Part shown: positions 1 through 7,903 of the stretch, piece after piece
Numbering within the stretch: position 1 is the first letter of the stretch
How the letters are laid out: the number at the start of each line of letters is the position of its first letter
Assembly: GCF_004363695.1 (NCBI RefSeq)
Contig: NZ_SNZC01000001.1
Span: forward strand, 944,950 to 1,008,949
Reading direction: 5' to 3'
Source: Flavobacterium cheniae
GTDB taxonomy: Bacteria > Bacteroidota > Bacteroidia > Flavobacteriales > Flavobacteriaceae
Length of the DNA stretch: 64,000 bases
The notes under the pieces: model-generated
Seen by the model: only the letters and a program-made list of their open reading frames with translations
What the model was told of the DNA's origin: nothing
Database searches by the model: none
Translations under genes and position numbers: made by a program

Positions 1-109
1 GTTTTTTTACTAAGTTAACAGAGAATTTTCTCTTCGTTTTGTTCATAGCGTGAGAAACATTGTTCCCTACCATTGCTCTTTTACCTGTAAGTTCACAAAC
101 TCTTGACAT
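1..109 (-). CDS. rpmB: 50S ribosomal protein L28, N-terminal part (cut by window edge)
   Basis: The minus strand from 109 reads [20 protein letters not shown] and continues with an AMNKTKRKF stretch, the conserved start of bacterial ribosomal protein L28. About 36 codons are present and the frame is open to the window edge, so the C-terminal half lies outside. L28 is a small protein of the large ribosomal subunit. In Bacteroidetes rpmB is normally followed by rpmG, which would lie off the left edge. The match of this N-terminus to the family is clear. Confidence 0.93.
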   Translation of the reverse strand, partial: MSRVCELTGKRAMVGNNVSHAMNKTKRKFSVNLVKK

Positions 110-188
110 TATTATTCAGCTTTATTTCGTTATCTAAAATCAGGGTGCAAAGAAACAAAATCGATTTCATATACACAACTATCTTTTG

Positions 189-1436
189 TTATTTTTTTAA
201 AATTTCTTTATAAATTAATTCTAATGCTTTACTAACCGCCCTGTCAATAACCTTTTCACGGGGTTGTCCAAAATTAAATTCTTCCACAAAAACCCCATTT
301 GGAGTAGCAATAGCAATGAAAACCGTTCCTAATTCTGACGCTTCATCTCCTTTTGTTGGGCCAGCATTTCCTGTAGTGGCAATTGCAAAATCAGAATTCA
401 TTATTTTTTGCACTGATTTTGCCATTTCAGTAGCAACTTCTGTACTTACAACTCCATATTTAACAACAGCCTCATTAGCAATCCCTAACACATTTATTTT
501 AGTCTGAGTAGCATAACTTACGACACTTCCCTTAAAATAATTTGATGCCCCTGGAACCGCGGATAAAGTTGCCGCTATTTTTCCACCCGTACAACTTTCC
601 GCTGTTGAAATTGTTATCTTTTTTTCAGTCAATAACCTTCCTAAAACTACCTCAATAGGTTCATCTTCGTTATACCCTACAATTATATCATGAATTAACA
701 AATCGAGCTTTTCAACTTGCTGTTTTATTTCATTTTTCAGCAATTCTTCATTTGTTCCTCTTGCTGTTAATCGCAAACGAACTTTCCCTGGACTTGGTAA
801 ATACGCTAATTTGATAAAATCAGGTAAATTATCTTCCCATTCTTCAATTTGTTCAGCAATCATGCTCTCTCCACGACCATAAGTCATAATGGTTTGATGC
901 ACAATATAAGGACGTTCAAATTTTTTAACTAAATTTGGAATCACTTCATTATCAACCAAATATTTCATTTCATAAGGAACGCCTGGCAACGAAATAAAAA
1001 CCGTATTTTCTTTCTCCACCCACATTCCTGGCGCTGTTCCGGCTTGATTAAAAAGCACTTTTGCTTTTGTAGGAACTAACGCTTGTTCTCTATTAATTTG
1101 TGTGATTGGACGTTTATAAATCCCTTCAATAATAGATTTTACATGCAACAAAACGGCTTCATTTTCCACTAAAGTATCTTCAAAATAGTCGCAAAAAGTT
1201 TTCTTAGTAATATCGTCTTTTGTTGGACCTAATCCACCAGTTACGATAACTACATTCACTTTATTTTGAAGCGAATTAAACGTGTCTAAAATATGTTGTT
1301 TGTCATCTGAAATCGACAACATTTCATGCGTTGCAATTCCGATTTTATCAAGAGCTTTGGCAATATAAGAAGAATTCGTATCGACAATTTGGCCAATAAG
1401 AATTTCATCGCCAATGGTTACTATAGCAGCTTTCAT
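189..1436 (-). CDS. cinA: CinA family protein (competence/damage-inducible protein A, NMN deamidase-related)
   Basis: The 415-residue protein has the two-part CinA layout. The N-terminal molybdopterin-binding-like (MoCF) domain runs over about residues 1-170 and has GGLGPTKDD at 67-75. The C-terminal CinA/PncC-type amidohydrolase domain starts near 260 and carries [10 protein letters not shown] around residue 280. In characterised members the C-terminal domain deamidates nicotinamide mononucleotide in pyridine nucleotide salvage, and the N-terminal domain can be an ADP-ribose pyrophosphatase. The length is typical of the full two-domain form. The gene lies 79 bases upstream of rpmB on the same strand. 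The family call is firm; the exact activity is inferred. Confidence 0.93.
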   Translation of the reverse strand: MKAAIVTIGDEILIGQIVDTNSSYIAKALDKIGIATHEMLSISDDKQHILDTFNSLQNKVNVVIVTGGLGPTKDDITKKTFCDYFEDTLVENEAVLLHVKSIIEGIYKRPITQINREQALVPTKAKVLFNQAGTAPGMWVEKENTVFISLPGVPYEMKYLVDNEVIPNLVKKFERPYIVHQTIMTYGRGESMIAEQIEEWEDNLPDFIKLAYLPSPGKVRLRLTARGTNEELLKNEIKQQVEKLDLLIHDIIVGYNEDEPIEVVLGRLLTEKKITISTAESCTGGKIAATLSAVPGASNYFKGSVVSYATQTKINVLGIANEAVVKYGVVSTEVATEMAKSVQKIMNSDFAIATTGNAGPTKGDEASELGTVFIAIATPNGVFVEEFNFGQPREKVIDRAVSKALELIYKEILKK

Positions 1437-1477
1437 TTTGAATATTTAATAGATTGGGGAATTTAAAAAACAGAATG

Positions 1478-1822
1478 TTACAACTTGAAATCTTTTTTTA
1501 TTTCTTTTACTGCTAAATCAATTCTACTTTTTAACGATTTGAATACTTCTTTAATTTCTTTTCTTTTACCTTCGGCTTTTGCCCAAGTCATGATTTGAAT
1601 GTTCTCTTCATAAGCTAAGTCCATTCCTAATAAATCTAAAGTCGGCTTTATTTTATGGCAAGAAGCATAAGTTCTAGTATAGTCTTTTTCTTCGATAGCT
1701 ACTTTGATGGATTTTATTTCCGCCGGAACCTCTTCAAAAAATAAGGTTACGATTTGCAATGCAAATTCAATATCGTTTTCAGAAATTTCATAAACCTTCG
1801 CTAAATTGTATTGTAATGCCAT
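1478..1822 (-). CDS. HPt domain protein (stand-alone histidine phosphotransfer protein)
   Basis: The 114 residues are predicted mostly helical and contain ASCHKIKPTLDLLGM, which fits the HPt motif with phospho-accepting His56. HPt proteins shuttle phosphoryl groups between receiver domains in multistep phosphorelays in the cytoplasm. There is no kinase or receiver attached. The gene starts 3 bases after the fumarylacetoacetate-hydrolase-like gene on the same strand, so the two are probably co-transcribed, although their functions have no obvious link. A candidate partner is the hybrid kinase at 30994-33180, which ends in a receiver and lacks an HPt; that pairing is inference. Confidence 0.8.
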   Translation of the reverse strand: MALQYNLAKVYEISENDIEFALQIVTLFFEEVPAEIKSIKVAIEEKDYTRTYASCHKIKPTLDLLGMDLAYEENIQIMTWAKAEGKRKEIKEVFKSLKSRIDLAVKEIKKDFKL

Positions 1823-1824
1823 AA

Positions 1825-2436
1825 CTATCTGATTTGAATTTTAAACATCGATTTTCCTTCTATAAAACCTTCCAAAACATCACCTTCTGTAACTTTTGCA
1901 ACACCTTTTGGAGTACCTGTAAAAATAATATCTCCAATTTTTAACGTAAAATATTGTGAAACATAAGCTATTAACTCATCTATTTTCCACAACATCAAAC
2001 TAGTATTACCCTCCTGAACGGTGGTTCCATTTGATTTTAACTCAAAGTTAATATTTTCTAACGAAGTATAATTTTTTTTCGACGTAAAGCTTCCAATTAC
2101 CGCTGAATGGTCAAATGCCTTTGCTTTTTCCCAAGGTAACCCTTTCTCTTTCAACTTACTTTGCACATCTCGAGCGGTAAAATCAATTCCTAAACCAATT
2201 TCTTCATAATATTTATTAGCAAATTTAGCATCGATATGTTTCCCTACTCGGCAAATCTTTACCAAAATTTCCACTTCATGATGAATATCATTACTGAAAG
2301 CCGGAATCACAAATGGATTCTTATTTGGCAAAATTGCAGAATCAGGTTTCATAAAGATTACCGGTTCTGTTGGTCTTTCATTATTCAACTCCGAAATATG
2401 GTCGGCGTAATTTCGACCTATGCAGATTATTTTCAT
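1825..2436 (-). CDS. Fumarylacetoacetate hydrolase family protein
   Basis: The protein has 203 residues and starts MKIICIGRNYADHISEL, the usual opening of short FAH-family enzymes (FAHD1/YcgM-like). NDIHHEVEI at 49-57 provides acidic metal ligands, followed by LGIDFTARDVQ. The C-terminus has GDIIFTGTPKGVAKVTEGD, also a family hallmark. Members are Mg/Mn-dependent hydrolases or decarboxylases acting on acylpyruvates, oxaloacetate or related 2-oxo acids. The substrate cannot be told from sequence. The gene lies in a minus-strand run with the HPt gene downstream and a repeat-rich 73-base spacer upstream. Confidence 0.9.
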   Translation of the reverse strand: MKIICIGRNYADHISELNNERPTEPVIFMKPDSAILPNKNPFVIPAFSNDIHHEVEILVKICRVGKHIDAKFANKYYEEIGLGIDFTARDVQSKLKEKGLPWEKAKAFDHSAVIGSFTSKKNYTSLENINFELKSNGTTVQEGNTSLMLWKIDELIAYVSQYFTLKIGDIIFTGTPKGVAKVTEGDVLEGFIEGKSMFKIQIR

Positions 2437-2442
2437 TTTTTT

Positions 2443-2512
2443 TAGGTTAAGGGTAAATGGTTAAGGGCAATGGGTAGAACCTTTTAACTTTCACCCATTA
2501 CCTTTCACCTTA
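2443..2512. repeat. Interspersed imperfect palindrome (TTAAGGG / CAATGGGT type)
   Basis: The spacer consists of a left arm rich in GGTTAAGGG and CAATGGGT and a right arm that is roughly its reverse complement (CACCCATTACCTTTCACC). The right arm reaches the stop codon of the exonuclease gene. The same words reappear inside the coding sequence of the methyltransferase at 10376-10405. It looks like one of the short dispersed repeats of flavobacterial chromosomes. Confidence 0.6.
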
Positions 2513-3280
2513 TTTAGTATTTAACTTTCTTAATTTAATTCCTGTAAGTACTTTTTTAGTATATAACGGAAAATCAGCATTTTGAATCCATCCAAAATAA
2601 CCTGGTTCTTTATCAAAAACATCATCTACCAAAGCACCTTTATGTTTTCCAAAGGTAAAAATTTCTTTTCCTTCGTTATTCAAAGCAATGAATCCTGCAA
2701 AATCAACTGATTTTTTACGCGTTGTAAATTCAGATAACGATTTCATATCGTTTTCTAAATTCTCGTAGCGATCTAATTGTGATTTTAAGATTTCGTACGT
2801 TGCCATCGTATCCGCTTCAGCACTATGAGCGTTTTCTAAACTTTGTCCGCAATAGAATTTGTATGCTGCACTTAAAGTTCGTTCTTCCATTTTATGAAAA
2901 ATCGTTTGCACATCAACAGAAACTCGGTTTTTCATATCAAAATCAACTTCGGCACGCAATAATTCTTCGGCTAAAAGCGGAATATCAAATCTATCAGAAT
3001 TAAATCCAGCCAAATCAGAATCTTTAATCATGTTATGAACTTGCGTTGCTAACTCTTTAAATGTGGGTTCATTAGCTACTTTTTCATCGGTAATTCCGTG
3101 CACCGCAGTGGTTTGTGGCGGAATTGGAATCGTAGGATTTACCAACCAAGTTTTACTTTCTTTATTTCCGTTTGGATATACTTTAAATATTGAGATTTCT
3201 ACAATTCGGTCTCTAGCAACATCAATTCCAGTGGTTTCAAGGTCGAAAAAGCAGATTGGGCGTGTTAATTTTAATTCCAT
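2510..3280 (-). CDS. 3'-5' exonuclease, DnaQ/DEDD family
   Basis: The 256-residue protein opens with the Exo I motif FFDLETTGID, placing catalytic Asp13 and Glu15. Exo II (GFNSDRFDIPLL, about 95-106) and Exo III (HSAEADTMATYEIL, about 152-165) follow. This is the polymerase III epsilon-like proofreading nuclease fold. A small C-terminal domain near 205-240 (FTFGKHKGALVDDVFDKEPGYFGW) resembles the extra domain of exodeoxyribonuclease X-like proteins. It probably acts in DNA repair or RNA/DNA turnover in the cytoplasm. No polymerase is nearby, so it is more likely a free exonuclease than the replisome epsilon subunit. Confidence 0.88.
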   Translation of the reverse strand: MELKLTRPICFFDLETTGIDVARDRIVEISIFKVYPNGNKESKTWLVNPTIPIPPQTTAVHGITDEKVANEPTFKELATQVHNMIKDSDLAGFNSDRFDIPLLAEELLRAEVDFDMKNRVSVDVQTIFHKMEERTLSAAYKFYCGQSLENAHSAEADTMATYEILKSQLDRYENLENDMKSLSEFTTRKKSVDFAGFIALNNEGKEIFTFGKHKGALVDDVFDKEPGYFGWIQNADFPLYTKKVLTGIKLRKLNTK

Positions 3281-3308
3281 AGCGATTTTATATAGGACAA
3301 AGATAGAA

Positions 3309-3340
3309 AAACCCGACAGCTTTTAAAAACTATCGGGTTT
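3309..3340 (-). terminator. Rho-independent terminator after the E2 gene
   Basis: On the minus strand an 11-bp stem (AAACCCGATAG paired with CTGTCGGGTTT, one wobble) is followed by a T run. It lies about 20 bases after the stop codon of the acyltransferase gene ending at 3362. Confidence 0.75.
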
Positions 3341-3361
3341 ACTTATAAATTTATTTTCAGT

Positions 3362-4660
3362 TTAGAAATCTCTGTTTACATCAAAAGCTTCTAAATAATC
3401 TGCAACACGTTTTACAAAACTTCCTCCTAACGCTCCATCAACAACTCTGTGATCATAAGAGTGTGATAAGAACATTTTTTGACGGATTCCAATGAAATCA
3501 CCTTCTGGAGTTTCAATAACAGCTGGTACTTTTCTAATCGCTCCTAAAGCTAAAATACCTACTTGTGGTTGGTTGATAATTGGCGTTCCAAAAACAGAAC
3601 CAAAAGTTCCCACATTCGTAACTGTATAAGTTCCACCTTGCGTATCGTCTGGTTTTAATTTTCCTGCTTTTGCACGGTTTCCTAAATCGTTTACTGCTTT
3701 TGCCATTCCAACTAAGTTTAATTGATCAGCATTTTTAATTACAGGAACAATTAAGTTTCCGTTTGGTAAAGCTGCTGCCATTCCTAAGTTGATATTTTTA
3801 CGTTTGATAATATAATCTCCATCAACTGAAATATTCATTCCTGGGAAATCTTTCAATGCTTTTGCTACCGCTTCCATCATAATTGGTGTAAAAGTTAACT
3901 TCTCACCTTCTCTTTTTTCGAAAGCAGCTTTCACTTTATCTCTCCATTTTACGATGTTCGTAACATCTACTTCAATGAACGATTGTACGTGAGCCGAAGT
4001 TTGTACCGAAGCTACCATGTAACCCGAAATCAACTTACGCATTCTGTCCATCTCTACAATCTCGTCACCACCATTTACTGAAACCGGAACGGATTGAGCT
4101 ACTGGAGCTGGATTTGCTTTTGGAGCCACCGCTGGAGTTGCAACAACTGCAGGCTGACTTCCTCTATTTTTGATATAATTTAATAAATCTTCTTTGTTTA
4201 CTCGACCATCTTTACCAGAACCAGCAATAGATTCTAATTCTACTAATGAAATTCCTTCTTCTTTAGCAATATTTTTAACTAAAGGTGAAAAGAATTTATC
4301 TGATGCTGAAAAATCTGCTGGAGCAACAGTTTCTTTTGCTACTTCTACTGCTTTTGCTACTTCTGCAACTGCAACTGGAGCGTCTGCTTTAGCTTCTGGA
4401 GTTGCTACAACGGCACCACCTTCCGTTTCGATAATAGCGATAGTTTGTCCTACTTGAACTACATCATCGGTATTAAATAAAATTTCAACAAGTGTTCCTG
4501 CAACTTCTGAAGGCACCTCACTGTCTACTTTATCAGTAGCAATTTCAAGTACTGCTTCGTCCATTTCAATTTTATCACCAACTTTTTTTAACCAGTTAGT
4601 AACTGTTGCCTCTGCAACACTTTCACCCATTTTAGGTAATTTCAATTCAAACTTTGCCAT
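3362..4660 (-). CDS. 2-oxo acid dehydrogenase dihydrolipoamide acyltransferase (E2)
   Basis: The 432-residue protein has the E2 order of domains. An N-terminal lipoyl domain carries the lipoylated lysine in ATDKVD (Lys44). An Ala/Pro/Val-rich linker follows, then a peripheral-subunit-binding domain near 122-165, another linker, and the catalytic acetyltransferase domain ending in SHSYDHRVVDG, where His404 and Asp408 form the active-site motif. E2 transfers the acyl group to CoA in pyruvate, 2-oxoglutarate or branched-chain 2-oxo acid complexes. The single lipoyl domain and sequence style suggest the branched-chain type, but no E1 or E3 gene is adjacent to settle it. A TATTTTTG box lies upstream at 4698-4705. 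Confidence 0.9.
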   Translation of the reverse strand: MAKFELKLPKMGESVAEATVTNWLKKVGDKIEMDEAVLEIATDKVDSEVPSEVAGTLVEILFNTDDVVQVGQTIAIIETEGGAVVATPEAKADAPVAVAEVAKAVEVAKETVAPADFSASDKFFSPLVKNIAKEEGISLVELESIAGSGKDGRVNKEDLLNYIKNRGSQPAVVATPAVAPKANPAPVAQSVPVSVNGGDEIVEMDRMRKLISGYMVASVQTSAHVQSFIEVDVTNIVKWRDKVKAAFEKREGEKLTFTPIMMEAVAKALKDFPGMNISVDGDYIIKRKNINLGMAAALPNGNLIVPVIKNADQLNLVGMAKAVNDLGNRAKAGKLKPDDTQGGTYTVTNVGTFGSVFGTPIINQPQVGILALGAIRKVPAVIETPEGDFIGIRQKMFLSHSYDHRVVDGALGGSFVKRVADYLEAFDVNRDF

Positions 4661-4744
4661 ATCTTTAAACTAAAGTTGTGTTTTTGTATTTGGTTTGCAA
4701 AAATACTAATTTTTCGTTCGTTTTTTAAACAATTCAATAATTTT

Positions 4745-5863
4745 TTACAATAAAATTATTTGTCCTCTATCGTTAGAATTATTACTTCCTATTAAGTAAT
4801 TCGAACTCGAAATATAATTCTTAAAACTTAGATTTTTACTCTTATTTAACTGCATAAAAGTAATAATTTCAGCAAAACTAAAAGTAGTCTTATCAAATAT
4901 TATTTCAATGTTTTTATGCGATTGGTTCTCAAATTGATTAAAATCAGACAAATAAGTTGCTTTTTTTGATAGGTTCAATTCTAAATTTTCTCTTGAAAAA
5001 ACGACATATTCATCAATAATCCGAACTTCATTCTTCTGTTGATTCTTCTTCAAAAGACTAAAAACAAAACTTCCCACTTGCATCATTACATCAAAAAACC
5101 ATGATTTCTTAAAGTGCTTTTTATAGAAAAATTGCATCGCTTCACGGAAACGCTTCATATAGGTTCCATCTCGTACTGTACTTTCACCTTTATAATGAAT
5201 CACAGAAGTTTCGTGAAAGTAATAATTCGATTTACCTGTTTTCAACACCAAATAACTCAAATCGATATCATCTGAATACATGAAACAATTTTCATCAAAC
5301 CCGCCAACTTTTAGATATAATTCACGTTTCATTACCATAAAGGCACCAACTAAAATATCGACTTTCCCTGATTCGTTTTCAGATAAATGTTGGGCGTAAT
5401 ATTTTCCGAAATAATTCGAAATTTTATACAATCCGAAGATTTTCGTAAAAGCTACCCAAGGAGTTGGAACCCCACGTTTGCTTTCGGGTAGAAAATTTCC
5501 AGCACCGTCGATTAATTTACAACCGATAATTCCAGTGTTCAGTTGCCAGTTTTTAGTGTTCAGTATTTTAGAAAAAGTATCTTCTGTAACAACCGTATCA
5601 GGATTTAAGATGCAAATGTATTTCCCTTTAGCTTGAGCTACTCCGATGTTATTTCCTTTTGGAAAACCTAAATTAGCTGCGTTTTCAATGAGTTTGATGT
5701 GCGGGAATTTGGTTTTCATCATCTCACAACTATCATCAGACGAAGCGTTATCAATGACAATGATTTCGCTATCAATTCCTTCCAATGCTTTTTGAACACT
5801 AAGAACACATTGCTCTAAAAAATAGCGCACATTATAATTAAGGATGATTACGGATAGTTGCAT
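4745..5863 (-). CDS. Glycosyltransferase family 2
   Basis: The 372-residue protein begins MQLSVIILNYNVRYFLEQC and has VIDNASSDDS (about 36-45) and the nucleotide-sugar/metal site ILNPDT near 108-113, all typical of GT-A fold family 2 rhamnosyl-transferase-like enzymes. It should add a sugar to a cell-surface glycan from a nucleotide-activated donor at the inner membrane. About 85 residues after position 285 are not part of the usual catalytic domain and end in SSNYLIGSNNSNDRGQIILL, a separate small C-terminal region. Residues in the KILNTKNWQLNTG stretch are encoded by an interspersed repeat (5532-5564). The neighbours on both sides are divergent or unrelated. Confidence 0.88.
   Translation of the reverse strand: MQLSVIILNYNVRYFLEQCVLSVQKALEGIDSEIIVIDNASSDDSCEMMKTKFPHIKLIENAANLGFPKGNNIGVAQAKGKYICILNPDTVVTEDTFSKILNTKNWQLNTGIIGCKLIDGAGNFLPESKRGVPTPWVAFTKIFGLYKISNYFGKYYAQHLSENESGKVDILVGAFMVMKRELYLKVGGFDENCFMYSDDIDLSYLVLKTGKSNYYFHETSVIHYKGESTVRDGTYMKRFREAMQFFYKKHFKKSWFFDVMMQVGSFVFSLLKKNQQKNEVRIIDEYVVFSRENLELNLSKKATYLSDFNQFENQSHKNIEIIFDKTTFSFAEIITFMQLNKSKNLSFKNYISSSNYLIGSNNSNDRGQIILL
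5532..5564. repeat. Interspersed repeat (ACTGAACACT type) lying inside the glycosyltransferase gene
   Basis: The minus strand reads ACTGAACACTAAAAACTGG then CAACTGAACACTGG. The word ACTGAACACT (or its complement) also occurs in non-coding sequence at 13950-13966 and 22857-22887. Here it is translated as LNTKNWQLNTG without breaking the frame. Confidence 0.6.
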
Positions 5864-5954
5864 GATGCGAATATAATTAAAAGTTTAATTTTAACATTAG
5901 TCAATATTCATTTTGAATAAAAACTTAATATCTTCGAAAATTAAAATTCGTTTT

Positions 5955-7805
5955 ATGAAAAAAATAGTTACCCTAATTTTATTTTTAACATCATTTTCTA
6001 TTTTCTCGCAAGAGGATATAAAAGCTAATTACGACAAAAAAGAAGTTTATATTTCAATGAGAGATGGTACAAAACTTTTTACTGCCATCTATACTCCTAA
6101 AGACATTTCTTCTAGAAAAAAGTATCCTATTTTGATGCAAAGAACTTGTTATAGTGTTGCCCCTTATGGTGAGGACAATTATAAAAAATCATTAGGACCA
6201 AATGCGTTTTTACAAAAAGATAAATACATTTTTGTTTACCAAGATGTGAGAGGAAGATACATGAGTGAAGGAACTTTTACAAATATGACACCTCAAGTTA
6301 TTCAAAAAAGCAAGAAAGATACTGATGAAAGTACTGATACTTACGACACGATTGATTGGTTGATCAAAAACATTAAAAACAATAATGGAAAAGTCGGACA
6401 GTATGGAACTTCATATCCCGGATTTTATACTGCGGTTGGAACTTTAGCCAATCATCCTGCATTAGTTGCATCATCTCCGCAAGCACCAATTTCCGATTTC
6501 TTTTTTGATGATTTTCATCATAATGGTGCTTTTTTAATGGGATATTTCAAAACTTTCCCCGTTTTTGGAGTTCAAAAAACTAAACCTGAAAATAAAGCTT
6601 GGTATTCTGACCAATCCATCAAAACAACTTCAAGAGATGGTTCTATTTTTTATAAAGAAATTGGAACTTTAAAAGAAGCGGTTGATAAATATTACAAAGA
6701 CAATTTTTTCATGCAAGAAATTGTAAATCATCCTAATTACGATGATTTCTGGAAATCTAGAAATTTGTTACCCCATTTAAAAGGAATCGATCACGCAGTT
6801 ATGACTGTTGGCGGATGGTACGATGCAGAAGACTTGGCCGGACCATTGAACATTTATAAAACAATTGAAAAAAATAATCCTAAAGCAAAAAACACAATTG
6901 TAATGGGACCTTTCTCTCACGGCGGATGGTCGAGAGAAGCTGGAAAACACTATCACAACGATGTTTATTTTGGAGATAGTATCGCTACTTTCTATCAAAA
7001 AAATATCGAACATAAATTCTTCAATCACTATTTGAAAGAAAAATCTAAAGAATCTGCAAAACTCCCTGAAGCATACATGTTTGATACAGGCAAGAAAGAA
7101 TGGAAAACATTTGAAAATTGGCCTCCAAAAGAAAGCACAAAACTGAATTTTTATCTAAGTTCAAATGGAAAATTAGATACCAAAAAAAGTGAATCAGCAA
7201 ACTTTAGCGAATACTATAGTGATCCAAACAACCCGGTTCCAAGTAGTATCAATTATGCTGAATATAACGGTTTCACACCCAGAAATTACATGAGCGAAGA
7301 CCAAAGATTTGCCTTGAGCCGACCTGATGTAGTTACTTTTACAACAGATTATTTAACGGAAGATATTACATTAGCTGGAGAAATTATGGCTAAATTAAAA
7401 ATTGCTTCAACTGAAACAGATGGAGATTTTATCGTAAAATTAATCGATATTTATCCAGCTGACGAACCTCAAAATAAAGACAAACCAAATGTACTTTATG
7501 CCAACTATCACCAAATGGTGAGAAGCGAGGTAATGCCAGCACGTTTTAGAAATAGTTTTGAAAAACCAGAACCTTTAACTCCAAACGCAACTACGGAAGT
7601 TAATTTTAGATTACAAGATGTTTTACATACTTTCAAAAAAGGACATAAAATTCAAATTCAAGTACAAAGCACTTGGTATCCGTTAATTGCTGTTAATCCT
7701 CAGAAATTTTTAGAAAACCCTTACTTGTCAGAAAAACAAGATTACACTAAGGCTTTTATTAAAATCTTTGAAGAAAGTCATTTAGAAGTAGAAATTTTAA
7801 AATAA
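5955..7805 (+). CDS. Secreted CocE/NonD family hydrolase (S15-type acyl peptidase/esterase)
   Basis: Starting at 5955 the protein has 616 residues and a signal peptide (MKKIVTLILFLTSFSIFSQ). An upstream in-frame ATG at 5913 would put 14 charged residues before it and is less likely. RDGTKLFTAIYTPK and the nucleophile elbow GQYGTSYPGF (Ser153) mark the alpha/beta hydrolase. MTVGGWYDAEDLAGP and MGPFSHGGW supply the expected Asp and His. The C-terminal jelly-roll domain ends the protein. Known members are cocaine esterase, X-Pro dipeptidyl peptidases and glutaryl-7-ACA acylases. Export implies a periplasmic or outer role on peptides or esters. The gene is monocistronic with its own terminator. 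Confidence 0.9.
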   Translation: MKKIVTLILFLTSFSIFSQEDIKANYDKKEVYISMRDGTKLFTAIYTPKDISSRKKYPILMQRTCYSVAPYGEDNYKKSLGPNAFLQKDKYIFVYQDVRGRYMSEGTFTNMTPQVIQKSKKDTDESTDTYDTIDWLIKNIKNNNGKVGQYGTSYPGFYTAVGTLANHPALVASSPQAPISDFFFDDFHHNGAFLMGYFKTFPVFGVQKTKPENKAWYSDQSIKTTSRDGSIFYKEIGTLKEAVDKYYKDNFFMQEIVNHPNYDDFWKSRNLLPHLKGIDHAVMTVGGWYDAEDLAGPLNIYKTIEKNNPKAKNTIVMGPFSHGGWSREAGKHYHNDVYFGDSIATFYQKNIEHKFFNHYLKEKSKESAKLPEAYMFDTGKKEWKTFENWPPKESTKLNFYLSSNGKLDTKKSESANFSEYYSDPNNPVPSSINYAEYNGFTPRNYMSEDQRFALSRPDVVTFTTDYLTEDITLAGEIMAKLKIASTETDGDFIVKLIDIYPADEPQNKDKPNVLYANYHQMVRSEVMPARFRNSFEKPEPLTPNATTEVNFRLQDVLHTFKKGHKIQIQVQSTWYPLIAVNPQKFLENPYLSEKQDYTKAFIKIFEESHLEVEILK

Positions 7806-7812
7806 CAAAACA

Positions 7813-7840
7813 AAAGCTGTCAGAAATGATGGCTTTTTTA
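7813..7840 (+). terminator. Terminator after the CocE-like hydrolase gene
   Basis: A 10-bp stem with two wobble pairs (AAAGCTGTCA / TGATGGCTTT) around a GAAA loop is followed by T residues, 8 bases after the stop codon. Confidence 0.7.
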
Positions 7841-7855
7841 TTTAATTCCAAAAGA

Positions 7856-7886
7856 TTGTTTCATCTGTTACAATAAACTATTTTTG
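7856..7886 (+). promoter_or_regulatory. Bacteroidetes-type promoter for the ABC-F gene
   Basis: TTG at 7856-7858, then 20 bases, then TATTTTTG at 7879-7886 fits the -33 TTG / -7 TAnnTTTG consensus of the Bacteroidetes primary sigma factor. The start codon follows 17 bases later. Confidence 0.65.
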
Positions 7887-7903
7887 CAGCTCTAAATTGT
7901 ATT

